From positions 1 to 63,441 of the forward strand of contig JAOASB010000008.1 of the NCBI GenBank assembly GCA_025210375.1: DNA of 63,441 bases, in the 5' to 3' direction. Positions 27,688 through 36,405 of the stretch are shown here, piece by piece. Positions within the stretch are counted from its first letter, which is position 1. Each line of letters opens with the position of its first letter. Below the pieces are notes generated by a model. The model saw only the letters and a list, made by a program, of their open reading frames with translations, was not told the DNA's origin and did not search any database. The DNA comes from Maledivibacter sp. (GTDB lineage Bacteria > Bacillota > Clostridia > Peptostreptococcales > Caminicellaceae). Both the position numbers and the translations under genes were made by a program.

Positions 27688-27741
27688 AAAAAAAGACATC
27701 CACAGATTAAAAGAATTAGTATTCTCTTAATTGCAGACATC
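27688..27741 (-). promoter_or_regulatory. amtB leader attenuator (putative ANTAR target)
   Basis: Long hairpin: GATGTCTGCAATTAAGAGAA pairs with TTCTTTTAATCTGTGGATGTC (minus strand), then seven T. A GGCGAAG segment precedes it, as GGCAATG precedes the glnA terminator. The common design supports shared antitermination by the ANTAR protein (inference). Confidence 0.6.
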
Positions 27742-27975
27742 TTCGCCTTTTTAAATATTTTTTAATTTTCTTAATATTATCACATATGTTATTTTTTTTC
27801 AATACATTTGTTATATTTATCCAAAAAAATTTAAAGTAATAAACTTATTAACTAACTTAAAACCCTATAAACCTGAGCAACTTTTTATCCTTATGTGTTA
27901 TATTATTGTTATACTGCTTGTACATCTATATGTAAATGTGATATATTTTTAAAAAACATAGGAGGTTTGTTTAAA

Positions 27976-28218
27976 TTGATGCAAGCAACTTTTTCAAAAA
28001 TAGAAGAAATAGACGAGTTTGTCAATTTCGTATCTAAGCTTAAGGGAAAGGTCTATTTAGAATCAGGAGAAATCAAAGTAAATGCCAAATCTATCATAGG
28101 AGCTATGTATATTATTAAAGAGCATCCCGATAATATTGTTGTAGAAGTTGAAGATGAGAAAGAAAAAAAACTCGTTTTAGATTTTCTAATGGAAGGCTGT
28201 CATTTGAAAAAATACTAA
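27976..28218 (+). CDS. HPr-like domain protein lacking the active-site histidine
   Basis: About 80 residues with the HPr fold pattern: VYLESGEIKVNAKSIIGAMY resembles the HPr stretch around the regulatory serine (KSIMG), followed by VVEVEDEKEKK. The usual N-terminal phosphorylated histidine (near residue 15) is missing, so it cannot relay phosphate like true HPr. It may act as a Crh-like regulator (inference). GGAGG at 27961-27965 lies 10 bp before TTG 27976 and 13 bp before ATG 27979; either may be the start. It stands alone on the plus strand. Confidence 0.65.
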   Translation: MMQATFSKIEEIDEFVNFVSKLKGKVYLESGEIKVNAKSIIGAMYIIKEHPDNIVVEVEDEKEKKLVLDFLMEGCHLKKY

Positions 28219-28230
28219 TTTTATTTAACC

Positions 28231-28481
28231 AAGGGAATTGCATAATTACTTTCTATAAAAACCATCTACTATAGATATTCCAGTTAAACAGTTAATTTAT
28301 ACACATCAAAAATCCCTAGAATCATCGGATATTTTGAGATGTATAAATTAAGTTTAACTTTGGCAAATCTATATATGTGACTAAGAAAATTAATAAAAAG
28401 AAAAGAGAATGACTTCAAGAAAATAGTAAGAAAACTATCTGCAAGAACATATAAAAATTCTTAGAGTTATGCAATTTTCTC
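28231..28481. mobile_element. Family B-type element carrying a nested family A insertion
   Basis: Left end GGGAATTGCATAATTAC plus TTCTATAAAAACCATC, right end GTTATGCAATTTTCTC, flanks AACC and AACT. The A element at 28272-28371 interrupts it. The rest (about 28395-28430) resembles an arm of family F. Confidence 0.6.
28272..28371. repeat. Family A palindromic element (100 bp) with TA duplication
   Basis: Begins TAGATATTCCAGTTAAAC and ends GTTTAACTTTGGCAAATCTA. The inner arms TTTATACACATC/GATGTATAAA flank CTAGAATCATC. TA on both sides. Confidence 0.75.
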
Positions 28482-28489
28482 AACTAAAA

Positions 28490-28530
28490 AAAGCTGTTCT
28501 AGAATAAAGTTTATTATTCTGAGACAGCTT
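28490..28530. terminator. Terminator of the second diguanylate cyclase
   Basis: AAGCTGTCTCAGAATAA pairs with TTATTCTAGAACAGCTT, followed by T-tracts on both strands. Confidence 0.75.
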
Positions 28531-28582
28531 CTTTTTTAGTTGAGAAACGAAAGTAGCCTCTGAGATTTCCTTTTAGCTTCCT

Positions 28583-29563
28583 TTACGTACATTTTCTGAT
28601 ATTGCCCTTAATCAATTGATTTTTTCCATTTTCTTTTGCATAATACATTGCCATATCCACCGCCTGTATAAGTTCATCTATTTCCATACCCCTATGATAT
28701 TCCATTAAGCCAAAACTGGATGTTAGCCTAATATCATTTGTGAACTGATGGTATTCAACGATACTTCTTATTTTCTCAATAAAATGACAAGCTTGTTCTG
28801 ACGAGGTATTAGTAAGTAGGAAGATAAATTCTTCACCACCCCATCTTGCAAAAACATCGGATTTTCTGACATTCTGATTTATGATATCCACAAATTCTAT
28901 CAGAATCCTATCCCCAATAGAATGTCCATATACATCATTTACCCTTTTAAAATCATCTATATCGCTTATAACTATGGAAAATGAAAGTTCATTTCTATTA
29001 TAACGATTGATTTCATCATTTAATACTTTAAGAAAATAACGTCTATTATATAAACCGGTCAAGTCATCTTTCATTGCTAATTCAGCTAATTTCATTTCCA
29101 TTTCTTTATTTTTTGAAATATCAAAAACAATTCCTGAAACAACTAATGGTTCCCCCTCCTCGTTTCTTTTTACCACCTTGCCTCGGTCATAATACCATAT
29201 ATAGCTTCCATCTTTCCTTTGAATGCGGTATTCCACTTCATATGAATCAGTCACTCCAGTAAGATGGTCCATCATATTTTTCATGACATAGTTATAATCT
29301 TCAGGATGCAATTTCTCAGTAAAAAATTCATATCCAATATCATCATTGATTTCATCAATAGAATATCCTAATGTTGTTACTTTTTTCTCATTATATAAAA
29401 CCCTATTACCCTCAACTATCCAATGCCATTGACCTAAATTTCCAATCCAAGGAAATTCAAGAAGCTCTTTACTGTCTTTCTCTTCTTGTAAAAGCTCTAT
29501 TCTATTTTCTAACATCTTTATTTGATCCAGCAAATCTTCTCTGGATAAATTCTCATATTCCAT
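28583..29563 (-). CDS. PAS-GGDEF diguanylate cyclase
   Basis: 326 residues: a short N-terminal coiled coil (LLDQIKMLENRIELLQEEK), a PAS_3-like domain (about 40-155), then GGDEF (about 160-320) with ARWGGEEFIFLL. The motif RKSD five residues upstream is an intact RxxD inhibitory site, unlike the cyclase at 3855. It is cytoplasmic and should make c-di-GMP. No riboswitch is seen upstream. The stop codon lies at the edge of a family D arm. Confidence 0.87.
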   Translation of the reverse strand: MEYENLSREDLLDQIKMLENRIELLQEEKDSKELLEFPWIGNLGQWHWIVEGNRVLYNEKKVTTLGYSIDEINDDIGYEFFTEKLHPEDYNYVMKNMMDHLTGVTDSYEVEYRIQRKDGSYIWYYDRGKVVKRNEEGEPLVVSGIVFDISKNKEMEMKLAELAMKDDLTGLYNRRYFLKVLNDEINRYNRNELSFSIVISDIDDFKRVNDVYGHSIGDRILIEFVDIINQNVRKSDVFARWGGEEFIFLLTNTSSEQACHFIEKIRSIVEYHQFTNDIRLTSSFGLMEYHRGMEIDELIQAVDMAMYYAKENGKNQLIKGNIRKCT

Positions 29564-29628
29564 ACGCTCCTCCTTATTTATGGCTTAAAACTCCCCTATT
29601 TTTCATCTTTAATATTAATTCTTTAATA

Positions 29629-29730
29629 TAGATATTCCAGTTAAACAATTAATTTATACACATCAAAACTCCCTAGAAGCATAGGATATTTTGAGATGTA
29701 TAAATTAAGATTTACCCTAAACTCCCTATA
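29629..29730. repeat. Family A palindromic element
   Basis: TAGATATTCCAGTTAAAC at the left; the right end (TTTACCCTAAACTCCCTATA) is of the A'/E type, so this copy mixes subfamilies. It lies between divergent genes. Confidence 0.65.
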
Positions 29731-29823
29731 AATATGTGTTTTGTAAAATATAAATATATGGTATAAATATAAATGAACACCTATAGAATATGAATTTAAA
29801 TGAAACTTAAAAAGGAGATCAAA

Positions 29824-31065
29824 ATGGTAATAATAACTTTAATTATTTCAATGGCCGTAACATTATTTTTAGTCAGCAAAAAAGTAAATATAGGTTATTC
29901 CCTAATGACAGGAGCAGTAATTCTATCCCTATTAAATGGTAGAAGCTTTGCCTATATTTTAAATGTATTTTTACGCACCTTCTCTGAATCTACAACAATA
30001 ACCTTGGCTCTTACTATAGCATTAATAACAGTCCTAGGCCATCTTATGGAAAAATATTTAATCTTAGATAGAATGATTACAGCCCTAGAACAAATGCTGA
30101 GAAGTGCAAAGGCTACCATACTAATAGCACCCGCAATAATTGGAACCCTTTTGGTAACCGGTGGAGCTTTGATGTCCTGTCCTGTTGTAGATAATCTTGG
30201 AAACAAACTAGATATTCCAAATGATAGAAGGGCATCCATTAACCTTATTTTTAGACACGCACTTTACTTCTTTTTTCCCTTATCCCCAACAATCATACTG
30301 GCTGCGGAAATAGGGGATTATAATCTTTTAGATTTTATTAAACTACAGTTCCCAATCGCAGTAGCAATGTATATATTTGGGTACATTTTTTATCTTAAAA
30401 AATATCCTCATCCAAGGCTTGAAAAAATAGAAGCAAGGCAATATATTATAGCTATTAGCCAGTTTACTTTGTATTCATCGCCCATATTAGTTAGTTTATG
30501 TGGTGTTCTATTATTTGATTTACCTTTTTATATATCCCTTGTATTTGGTATTTTATTATCCATAACCATAAACATATATGATAAATCCAAGGACGGAAAA
30601 TACGATATCAATGAAAATGTATTTAAAACTATATATGAGGGTGTAAAGCCAGCTATGGTAATAGCTATCATAGGAATCATGATTTTCAAAAACGTAGTAA
30701 ATGATTTTGATGCGCTATTTATTTTCCTTAATAGCCTATTAAATAAAGGCATACCTATTGAGCTATTAATTATAATATCCTGTGCCATAATATCTTTTCC
30801 CTTAGCATCTATACAACCAAGTATTGCTATACTTTACCCAATGATTTTACCCCTGGCCCCAAATCCCCATGTAAAGCTTTTATATGCCATGTTTATTTAT
30901 ATAAGCGGATTTATGTTCTACTATATCTCTCCCCTACATATGTGCCAGGTTCTTACATTAGAATACTTTGATGTTAAAATTAAGGATTTATACAGAAATT
31001 ATGTATATATATTACCATTAACCTATTTAGTAATGTTGGCCATATATATTATGAATATTTTATAG
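29824..31065 (+). CDS. DUF401 family integral membrane protein (putative permease)
   Basis: 413 residues with about ten membrane helices, matching the DUF401 family of unknown substrate, distantly like anion or carboxylate permeases. Typical runs are GALMSCPVVDNLG, RHALYFFFPLSPTIILAAEIG and a C-terminal HMCQVLTLEYFDV. The frame opens at 29800, but AAAAGGAG lies within it and 6 bp before ATG 29824, so the start is put there. No operon partner. Confidence 0.8.
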   Translation: MVIITLIISMAVTLFLVSKKVNIGYSLMTGAVILSLLNGRSFAYILNVFLRTFSESTTITLALTIALITVLGHLMEKYLILDRMITALEQMLRSAKATILIAPAIIGTLLVTGGALMSCPVVDNLGNKLDIPNDRRASINLIFRHALYFFFPLSPTIILAAEIGDYNLLDFIKLQFPIAVAMYIFGYIFYLKKYPHPRLEKIEARQYIIAISQFTLYSSPILVSLCGVLLFDLPFYISLVFGILLSITINIYDKSKDGKYDINENVFKTIYEGVKPAMVIAIIGIMIFKNVVNDFDALFIFLNSLLNKGIPIELLIIISCAIISFPLASIQPSIAILYPMILPLAPNPHVKLLYAMFIYISGFMFYYISPLHMCQVLTLEYFDVKIKDLYRNYVYILPLTYLVMLAIYIMNIL

Positions 31066-31085
31066 GTTTTACAATCATATTTTTG

Positions 31086-31113
31086 TAAAAGGGCTTAAAA
31101 ACAATCCCTTTTA
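31086..31113 (+). terminator. Terminator of the DUF401 gene
   Basis: AAAAGGG/CCCTTTT hairpin 20 bp after the stop codon, followed by ATTC (weak tract). Confidence 0.55.
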
Positions 31114-31122
31114 TTCAGACCT

Positions 31123-31174
31123 GGGGTATTTTAGAATGAATGGATTCGTCATTCTAAGACACCCTTCTTTTTTC
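31123..31174 (+). terminator. Second convergent terminator
   Basis: GGGGTATTTTAGAATGA pairs with TCATTCTAAGACACCC, then CTTCTTTTTTCT on the plus strand. It lies before the end of the opposing M15 gene. Confidence 0.7.
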
Positions 31175-31191
31175 TATCCACAATACCCGTA

Positions 31192-32136
31192 TCACTTTGT
31201 ATTTATTTGTCTATCAATCAACTCGATATAACTACTTGTGACAGCATCTATAGAACCTATCCCATGGTACCAGGGCTTCCCTAAAGCAGCTTTTTTAGAA
31301 AAATATCTGGATTTTAGAATTAGTTCCGGTCTATATTCAAAGTGAAGAATATCAAAATGTCCCCATTTCCCTCCCCAAATAAAATTATTATTTTCAAATA
31401 CCCTAACTATTTCCTTTGGATAGGAACGCAGCCTTTTTTCACCAGCTTCCCTAGATGCCCATTTCCAATAGTCTTTTTTATCCCTTTTGAGATCAACAGC
31501 TATCCCAAATGAATGGGCACTCAATCTATTTGTACCCGCAATATATCGGTAGTTAAAGGTTCCGCTTGCAGGATATACAAAGGAATAAATTTGTGGTTTA
31601 TTTTTTGCTAAGCTAGAAATCTCTTTCATAACCATCTTTAAGGAATCCGCAGCTTTATTGTTACTATTAAAAGGATAATTCTTCTGACCAATCCTTACAT
31701 TATCAAGATTTAATTGAATTTTCTGACTGGAATTTCCATAAACCTCCTTCAGTAAAGGATATACTCTAATACGTCCTGGATCAAAGCTCTCATCCATTAG
31801 GTGTGTACTCTGGGTGAGAGGATAAATTTGCTCCATCATATCCTGTATATCTGGATTATTAAGTTTTTCTTTAGTTCCCTTTTTCCTTTTATCATCATAA
31901 AGAATTTTCCCCCCAGATTTCATTCCCACATATACATTACCCTCCTTATCCTTTTCTATACCCACAATATACTCTGGATAAGCCATCATCAAACATAAAA
32001 TATCCCTTTTCATATTTATAACGTAGCTTTTATCATCAACGCTTTTAACAACAATATTTTGTATCCATTCTTTTTCCATACAACCTGTAACCATAAGTAA
32101 ACATATGCTCATTAAACATATCCCTATCCTCTTCAT
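31192..32136 (-). CDS. M15-family D-Ala-D-Ala carboxypeptidase lipoprotein
   Basis: 314 residues with a lipoprotein signal (CLLMVTGC, Cys about 19). The zinc peptidase fold is shown by SAHSFGIAVDL (first His and Asp) and HFDILHFEYRPE (Glu/His pair), as in VanY/M15 enzymes that trim peptidoglycan stem peptides. It is anchored outside the membrane. No operon partner. Upstream lies the C1 repeat. Confidence 0.85.
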   Translation of the reverse strand: MKRIGICLMSICLLMVTGCMEKEWIQNIVVKSVDDKSYVINMKRDILCLMMAYPEYIVGIEKDKEGNVYVGMKSGGKILYDDKRKKGTKEKLNNPDIQDMMEQIYPLTQSTHLMDESFDPGRIRVYPLLKEVYGNSSQKIQLNLDNVRIGQKNYPFNSNNKAADSLKMVMKEISSLAKNKPQIYSFVYPASGTFNYRYIAGTNRLSAHSFGIAVDLKRDKKDYWKWASREAGEKRLRSYPKEIVRVFENNNFIWGGKWGHFDILHFEYRPELILKSRYFSKKAALGKPWYHGIGSIDAVTSSYIELIDRQINTK

Positions 32137-32203
32137 AAGCTACTATCACCCTTAGTTTAGAATATTTTTTATGTCTATAGTATTTGAAAAAGAATAAAAA
32201 AAG

Positions 32204-32228
32204 AATCATAGAAAGTTTTTCTATGATT
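32204..32228. terminator. Distal copy of the typA terminator hairpin
   Basis: An 11-bp perfect stem (AATCATAGAAA arm) identical to 32380-32404. On the minus strand it is followed by CTTTTTTTATTC, the only strong T-tract of the pair. Confidence 0.8.
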
Positions 32229-32379
32229 CAGATTGTTGACAAAGTCAACAAGATGGCAGGCTGTTGAGAATTTCGAAGTTCGAGGCGTGCTGAAACCGAG
32301 AGGCTGCAGCGTATATAGACATACGTAAGGCTTCTTGGTTGAAGCAACAACGAAGAAATTCGGGTTTGTCAACGGCCTG
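32229..32379 (+). mobile_element. Family C element copy 1 (151-bp structured core between duplicated hairpins)
   Basis: The core starts CAGATTGTTGAC and ends ACGGCCTG. It contains TTGTTGACAAAGTCAACAA (hairpin), GGCGTGCTGAAACC, GTATATAGACATACG (hairpin) and CGAAGAAATTCGG. Outer arms AGGCTGTTGA and TCAACGGCCT pair with one wobble. No coding capacity. Flanked by two identical 25-bp palindromes. It is antisense to typA. I do not recognise the family. Confidence 0.75.
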
Positions 32380-32404
32380 AATCATAGAAAGTTTTTCTAT
32401 GATT
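32380..32404. terminator. Proximal copy of the typA terminator hairpin
   Basis: Identical to 32204-32228. It lies about 40 bp after the typA stop codon, but on the minus strand it runs into the C element (CAGGCC) instead of a T-tract. Confidence 0.7.
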
Positions 32405-32444
32405 CTTATATAGGTATGTTACTAAAGAAAATTACACTTCTATA

Positions 32445-34259
32445 TTACTGTATTCTTCTCATTGCTTTTACTCTATCATTTTCATTTAATATTTTTTTCC
32501 TAAGTCTTATTGAATCTGGCGTTACTTCCACAAGTTCATCGTCTTCTATAAATTCAAGTGCTTCTTCAAGTGTAAATACCTTCGGAGAAAGAAGCTTTAT
32601 TGCATCATCACTACCAGAAGCCCTTGTATTTGTAAGCTTTTTATTTTTACATGGATTAACGGTCATATCCTCTTTTCTACTATTCATACCTATTATCATA
32701 CCCTCGTATACCTCTGTAGCGGGTTCTACAAACATCAAAGCTCTTTCGCTCAAGTTAAATAGTGAATATGCCATGGTACTGCCCTTTATTTGAGAAATCA
32801 ATACTCCATTACTCCTTTGTGGAATTTCACCCTTATGGGGCTCATATCTTTCAAAGGATCTCACAAGAGTACCTTCACCCCTCGTATCATTGATAAATTG
32901 ACTACGATACCCTAATAGGCCTCTAGTAGGAACTAAAAATTCTATTCTAGTATATCCATTTTCTGTTTCCATATATTCCATAAGACCTTTTCTAAGATTT
33001 AGCCTTGATATTACTGTTCCCGAATATTCATCGGGTACAGATACTATTACTCTTTCAACGGGCTCATGTAAAATGCCATCTATTTTTCTCATCAATACCT
33101 CTGGTTTAGATACAGAAAGCTCATATCCTTCTCTACGCATGTTCTCAAGTAAAATTGATAGATGAAGCTCTCCTCTACCCGAAACCTTGTATCCATCGGA
33201 ATTTTCTAGTTCCTCAACTCTTAAACCAACATTGACCTCTAATTCTTTCTCAAGCCTTGCTCTAATATGTCTTGTAGTTACATATTTTCCACTTTTACCG
33301 CAGAATGGTGAATCATTAACTAAAAAGTTCATTGATAGTGTAGGCTCTTCAATCTCTATCATTTCAAGGGGATCTAACTTATCAACATCACAGATTGTTT
33401 CCCCTATGGATAAATCTGCTATCCCTGCTACCACAACTATATCTCCGCTGTAGGCATCACTTTTCTCTACTCTATTCAAGCCCTCATATACAAACATCTT
33501 AGATATTTTACCATTTCCTACATTACCGTCCCTTTTATAAATAGCTACCTGCTGACCGGATTTTATCTTACCCTTTGTTATTCTTCCTATTCCAAGTCTT
33601 CCTATATAATCGTCATAGCCAAGGGAAGAAATCTGAAGCTGTAAATTTTCATCATCCTTGTCATCATAAGCCTCAACATGATCTAATAACAATTCAAATA
33701 AGGGCTTAAGACTGTCACTGTCTTGATCCATTTCTCTTTTTGCTATTCCTTCCTTAGCAATTCCATATACAATAGGAAAATCTAACTGCTCATCATTTGC
33801 ATCTAGATCAGCAAAAAGGTCAAAGGTCATATCTACAACGGCTTCTGCTCTTTGGTCTTTTTTATCTATTTTATTTATAAATAGAATTGGTTTTAATCCC
33901 CTTTCAAGGGCTTTTTTTAGTACAAATCTAGTTTGAGGCATAGGTCCTTCACTAGAATCAACTAAAAGAATAGCAGTATCTACTGTTTTAATAATTCGCT
34001 CAACCTCCGATGAAAAATCGGCATGGCCAGGGGTATCAACTATATTTATCTTTACGTCATTATATTCTATAGAACAGTTTTTAGAATAAATAGTGATTCC
34101 ACGTTCCCTCTCTAGGTCATTGCTATCCATTACACAATCTACTACCTCTTGATTCTCTCTAAATACTCCACTTTGACTAAGCAATGCATCAACCAAGGTA
34201 GATTTTCCTGCATCTACATGGGCAATTACTGCAATATTTATTATTTTTTTCTTTTCCAT
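32445..34259 (-). CDS. typA: Ribosome-associated GTPase TypA/BipA
   Basis: 604 residues. Translation-factor GTPase related to EF-G that helps large-subunit assembly and growth under stress. The G domain has AHVDAGKSTL, RGITI, DTPGHADF and FINKIDKKD; then domain II, EF-G domain III/V-like parts (SGRGELHLSILLENMRREG) and the TypA-specific C-terminal domain. The frame opens at 34304, but homologues start at MEKKKIINIAVIAHVD; AAAGGA lies about 12 bp before ATG 34259. Confidence 0.94.
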   Translation of the reverse strand: MEKKKIINIAVIAHVDAGKSTLVDALLSQSGVFRENQEVVDCVMDSNDLERERGITIYSKNCSIEYNDVKINIVDTPGHADFSSEVERIIKTVDTAILLVDSSEGPMPQTRFVLKKALERGLKPILFINKIDKKDQRAEAVVDMTFDLFADLDANDEQLDFPIVYGIAKEGIAKREMDQDSDSLKPLFELLLDHVEAYDDKDDENLQLQISSLGYDDYIGRLGIGRITKGKIKSGQQVAIYKRDGNVGNGKISKMFVYEGLNRVEKSDAYSGDIVVVAGIADLSIGETICDVDKLDPLEMIEIEEPTLSMNFLVNDSPFCGKSGKYVTTRHIRARLEKELEVNVGLRVEELENSDGYKVSGRGELHLSILLENMRREGYELSVSKPEVLMRKIDGILHEPVERVIVSVPDEYSGTVISRLNLRKGLMEYMETENGYTRIEFLVPTRGLLGYRSQFINDTRGEGTLVRSFERYEPHKGEIPQRSNGVLISQIKGSTMAYSLFNLSERALMFVEPATEVYEGMIIGMNSRKEDMTVNPCKNKKLTNTRASGSDDAIKLLSPKVFTLEEALEFIEDDELVEVTPDSIRLRKKILNENDRVKAMRRIQ

Positions 34260-34362
34260 TATAATATCTATCCTTTCAATTTTTTCACTTCTATAATAGT
34301 ACACTTTATTTTGTTTTTAATCAATCAATATTATGTAAAATACATAAATTGTATAATTATAT

Positions 34363-34480
34363 GAGGAAATTGAATAACTCTTACTTGGCAGAATTGCATA
34401 ATATATATGGTATAGCTTTAAGAGTTTTAAAACTACATGTAGTAGATGGTTTTTATAGAAAGTAATTATGCAATTTGCTC
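34363..34480. mobile_element. Family B MITE-like element, medium form (118 bp)
   Basis: Ends GAGGAAATTGAATAAC and GTAATTATGCAATTTGCTC, flanked by ATAT on both sides. The central part of the long form is missing. Confidence 0.75.
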
Positions 34481-34492
34481 ATATCAATAAAA

Positions 34493-34519
34493 AATCCATC
34501 TATATTATCTAGATGGATT
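34493..34519 (-). terminator. Terminator of the btuFCD operon
   Basis: AATCCATCTAGATAATATAGATGGATT hairpin followed by TTTTATTG on the minus strand, just after the ATP-binding gene. Confidence 0.8.
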
Positions 34520-34529
34520 ATCTTATTAA

Positions 34530-35303
34530 TTAATATGATGATGTATATAGGACATTTATTCTTTTTGTTTTAGGATTTTGTATTATTTCTGCTTCCACTT
34601 CAAAAACTTCTTTCAGCATGGAACTGGTTACAATCTCTCCAGGATATCCTGTATATCTGACCATCCCATCCTTTAGTACAATCAATTTATCACAAAATGT
34701 CGCTGCTATATTTATATCATGTATAGCAATAAAGGTGGTTAATTTAAGGCTTTTAATATATTCTATGATATTCAATTGATGCTTAATATCCAAATGATTG
34801 GTCGGTTCATCCATAATCAATATATTGGATTGCTGGCATATGGCTCTTGCAATCATCACCCTCTGCTTCTCTCCACCGGATAGACTCAAAAAATTTCTAT
34901 CGTAATACTCTTCCATTTCTACCCGCCTGAGTGCCTTCAATGCCACTTCTATATCGGAGTGATTATTAGAATCAAAAAGGGATTTATGGGCATATCTTCC
35001 CATAAGTATTATATCTATGACTTTAAAATCAAATCCAGTTGCTATATCATCCTGGGACACAACCGCCATCCTTTTAGCTACTTCCTTATTGGTCAGCTCT
35101 TGTATCCTTTTATCTTCTATATAGATACATCCACCTGTGGGCTTAAGTACCCTATAAATATTTTTCAGTAATGTTGATTTACCCGATCCATTGGGCCCTA
35201 TTAAACCAACCATGGTTCCCGATTCAATTTCTAAGCTTATGTCCTTTAATAGCTTCTTATTATCTATATCAAAACATAGCTCCTTAACCTCAAGTGTAAT
35301 CAT
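34530..35303 (-). CDS. btuD: ABC transporter ATP-binding protein, cobalamin import (BtuD-like)
   Basis: 257 residues of the FecE/BtuD type. Walker A GPNGSGKSTLL, Q-loop AVVSQDD, signature LSGGEKQRVMIARAI, Walker B NILIMDEPTNHLD, switch His IAIHD. Its start overlaps the permease gene by 4 bp. The substrate is assigned from the cobalamin riboswitch at the head of the operon. Confidence 0.88.
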   Translation of the reverse strand: MITLEVKELCFDIDNKKLLKDISLEIESGTMVGLIGPNGSGKSTLLKNIYRVLKPTGGCIYIEDKRIQELTNKEVAKRMAVVSQDDIATGFDFKVIDIILMGRYAHKSLFDSNNHSDIEVALKALRRVEMEEYYDRNFLSLSGGEKQRVMIARAICQQSNILIMDEPTNHLDIKHQLNIIEYIKSLKLTTFIAIHDINIAATFCDKLIVLKDGMVRYTGYPGEIVTSSMLKEVFEVEAEIIQNPKTKRINVLYTSSY

Positions 35304-36394
35304 CTTCTACCTCCAAAACTATAGCTTCCACGCTTAAGCAGCCATAAAAAGAACGGGGCTCCTATAAGTGAAGTAATAACACCTACGGGCATCTCTTCCG
35401 GTGCAAAGATGAGTCTGGCACCAATATCAGCCCAAATAAGAAGTATAGCACCTAGGAAACAGGAGACTGGTATGACCTTTGAATGTTCTGATCCAACAAT
35501 GGTTCTAGCAGCATGGGGAATTACTAATCCTACAAAACCTATAACTCCTGTAAGGGATACAATAACCCCTGTTAATATAGTGGTGACTAAAAGGAGTATA
35601 TTACGCATTTTCTTTACACTAATTCCCATGGTAATTGCAATATTATCTCCTAGAAGCATGCCATTTAAGGACTTACTAAGGATTTGAAGAATACAAGCGG
35701 ATAAAAGAACCACCACAAGGGGAAGCAATAACTGAATCCATTTTATACCGGAAACACTACCTGTCATCCAAAATAACGCAGATTTTACAAGTTGCTCATC
35801 CTTGACACTAAATACTAATATATTAGTAAATGATGAAAATATGGCTGAAACTGCCATTCCTGTCAATACTAATTTAGTTGCAGTAAATTCTCCGTTTGTA
35901 TGGGCGATTGTAAAAACTATACATGAACTTATAATAGCACCAATAAAAGCCCCAATTGGAACTGCATACATACCAAAACCTGACAAGGCACCTATGATTA
36001 TAGCTGCAACTGCACCGGTAGAAGCACCAGAAGATATCCCCAGTACATAGGGACCTGCTAAAGAGTTCTTTGTCAGTGTCTGCATACATATTCCTGCCAC
36101 TGAAAGTCCCACACCGGCAATCGCTCCCATTATTACTCTGGGAAATCTAATCTGCCATACTATTGTATCCGTAGAACGCTTCCATATTTGATCAAAGTAA
36201 TCCCTTTTTAAAATATGATTGGTGAGTATCTTAAAAACATGACTTATATCTATTTTCACTGGTCCAAGTATAATACCACATATAATTGACACCAATAAAA
36301 GAAAGCTCAAAGTAATAATTAGAATAGAAAATACGGCTTTGGATTTCACCAAAGCCTCATTTATCATTTTAATATTATTTTTGTCAGCTACCAT
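35300..36394 (-). CDS. btuC: ABC transporter permease, FecCD family (BtuC-like)
   Basis: 364 residues, about ten membrane helices. FecCD traits: RFPRVIMGAIAGVGLSVAGI, ISSGASTGAVAAI, GFVGLVIPHAARTIVGSEH (coupling helix) and PEEMPVGVITSLIGAPFF. Start ATG with AAAGGA about 9 bp upstream. It lies between btuF and btuD. Confidence 0.88.
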   Translation of the reverse strand: MVADKNNIKMINEALVKSKAVFSILIITLSFLLLVSIICGIILGPVKIDISHVFKILTNHILKRDYFDQIWKRSTDTIVWQIRFPRVIMGAIAGVGLSVAGICMQTLTKNSLAGPYVLGISSGASTGAVAAIIIGALSGFGMYAVPIGAFIGAIISSCIVFTIAHTNGEFTATKLVLTGMAVSAIFSSFTNILVFSVKDEQLVKSALFWMTGSVSGIKWIQLLLPLVVVLLSACILQILSKSLNGMLLGDNIAITMGISVKKMRNILLLVTTILTGVIVSLTGVIGFVGLVIPHAARTIVGSEHSKVIPVSCFLGAILLIWADIGARLIFAPEEMPVGVITSLIGAPFFLWLLKRGSYSFGGRR

Positions 36395-36405
36395 AACTAT
36401 ATCCT

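Noticed and set aside
32229..32379. Family C as a group II intron or IS200/IS605 element
   Set aside because: At 151 bp it has no reverse transcriptase or transposase and no domain V/VI pattern that I can see. Those elements also do not duplicate the target hairpin.
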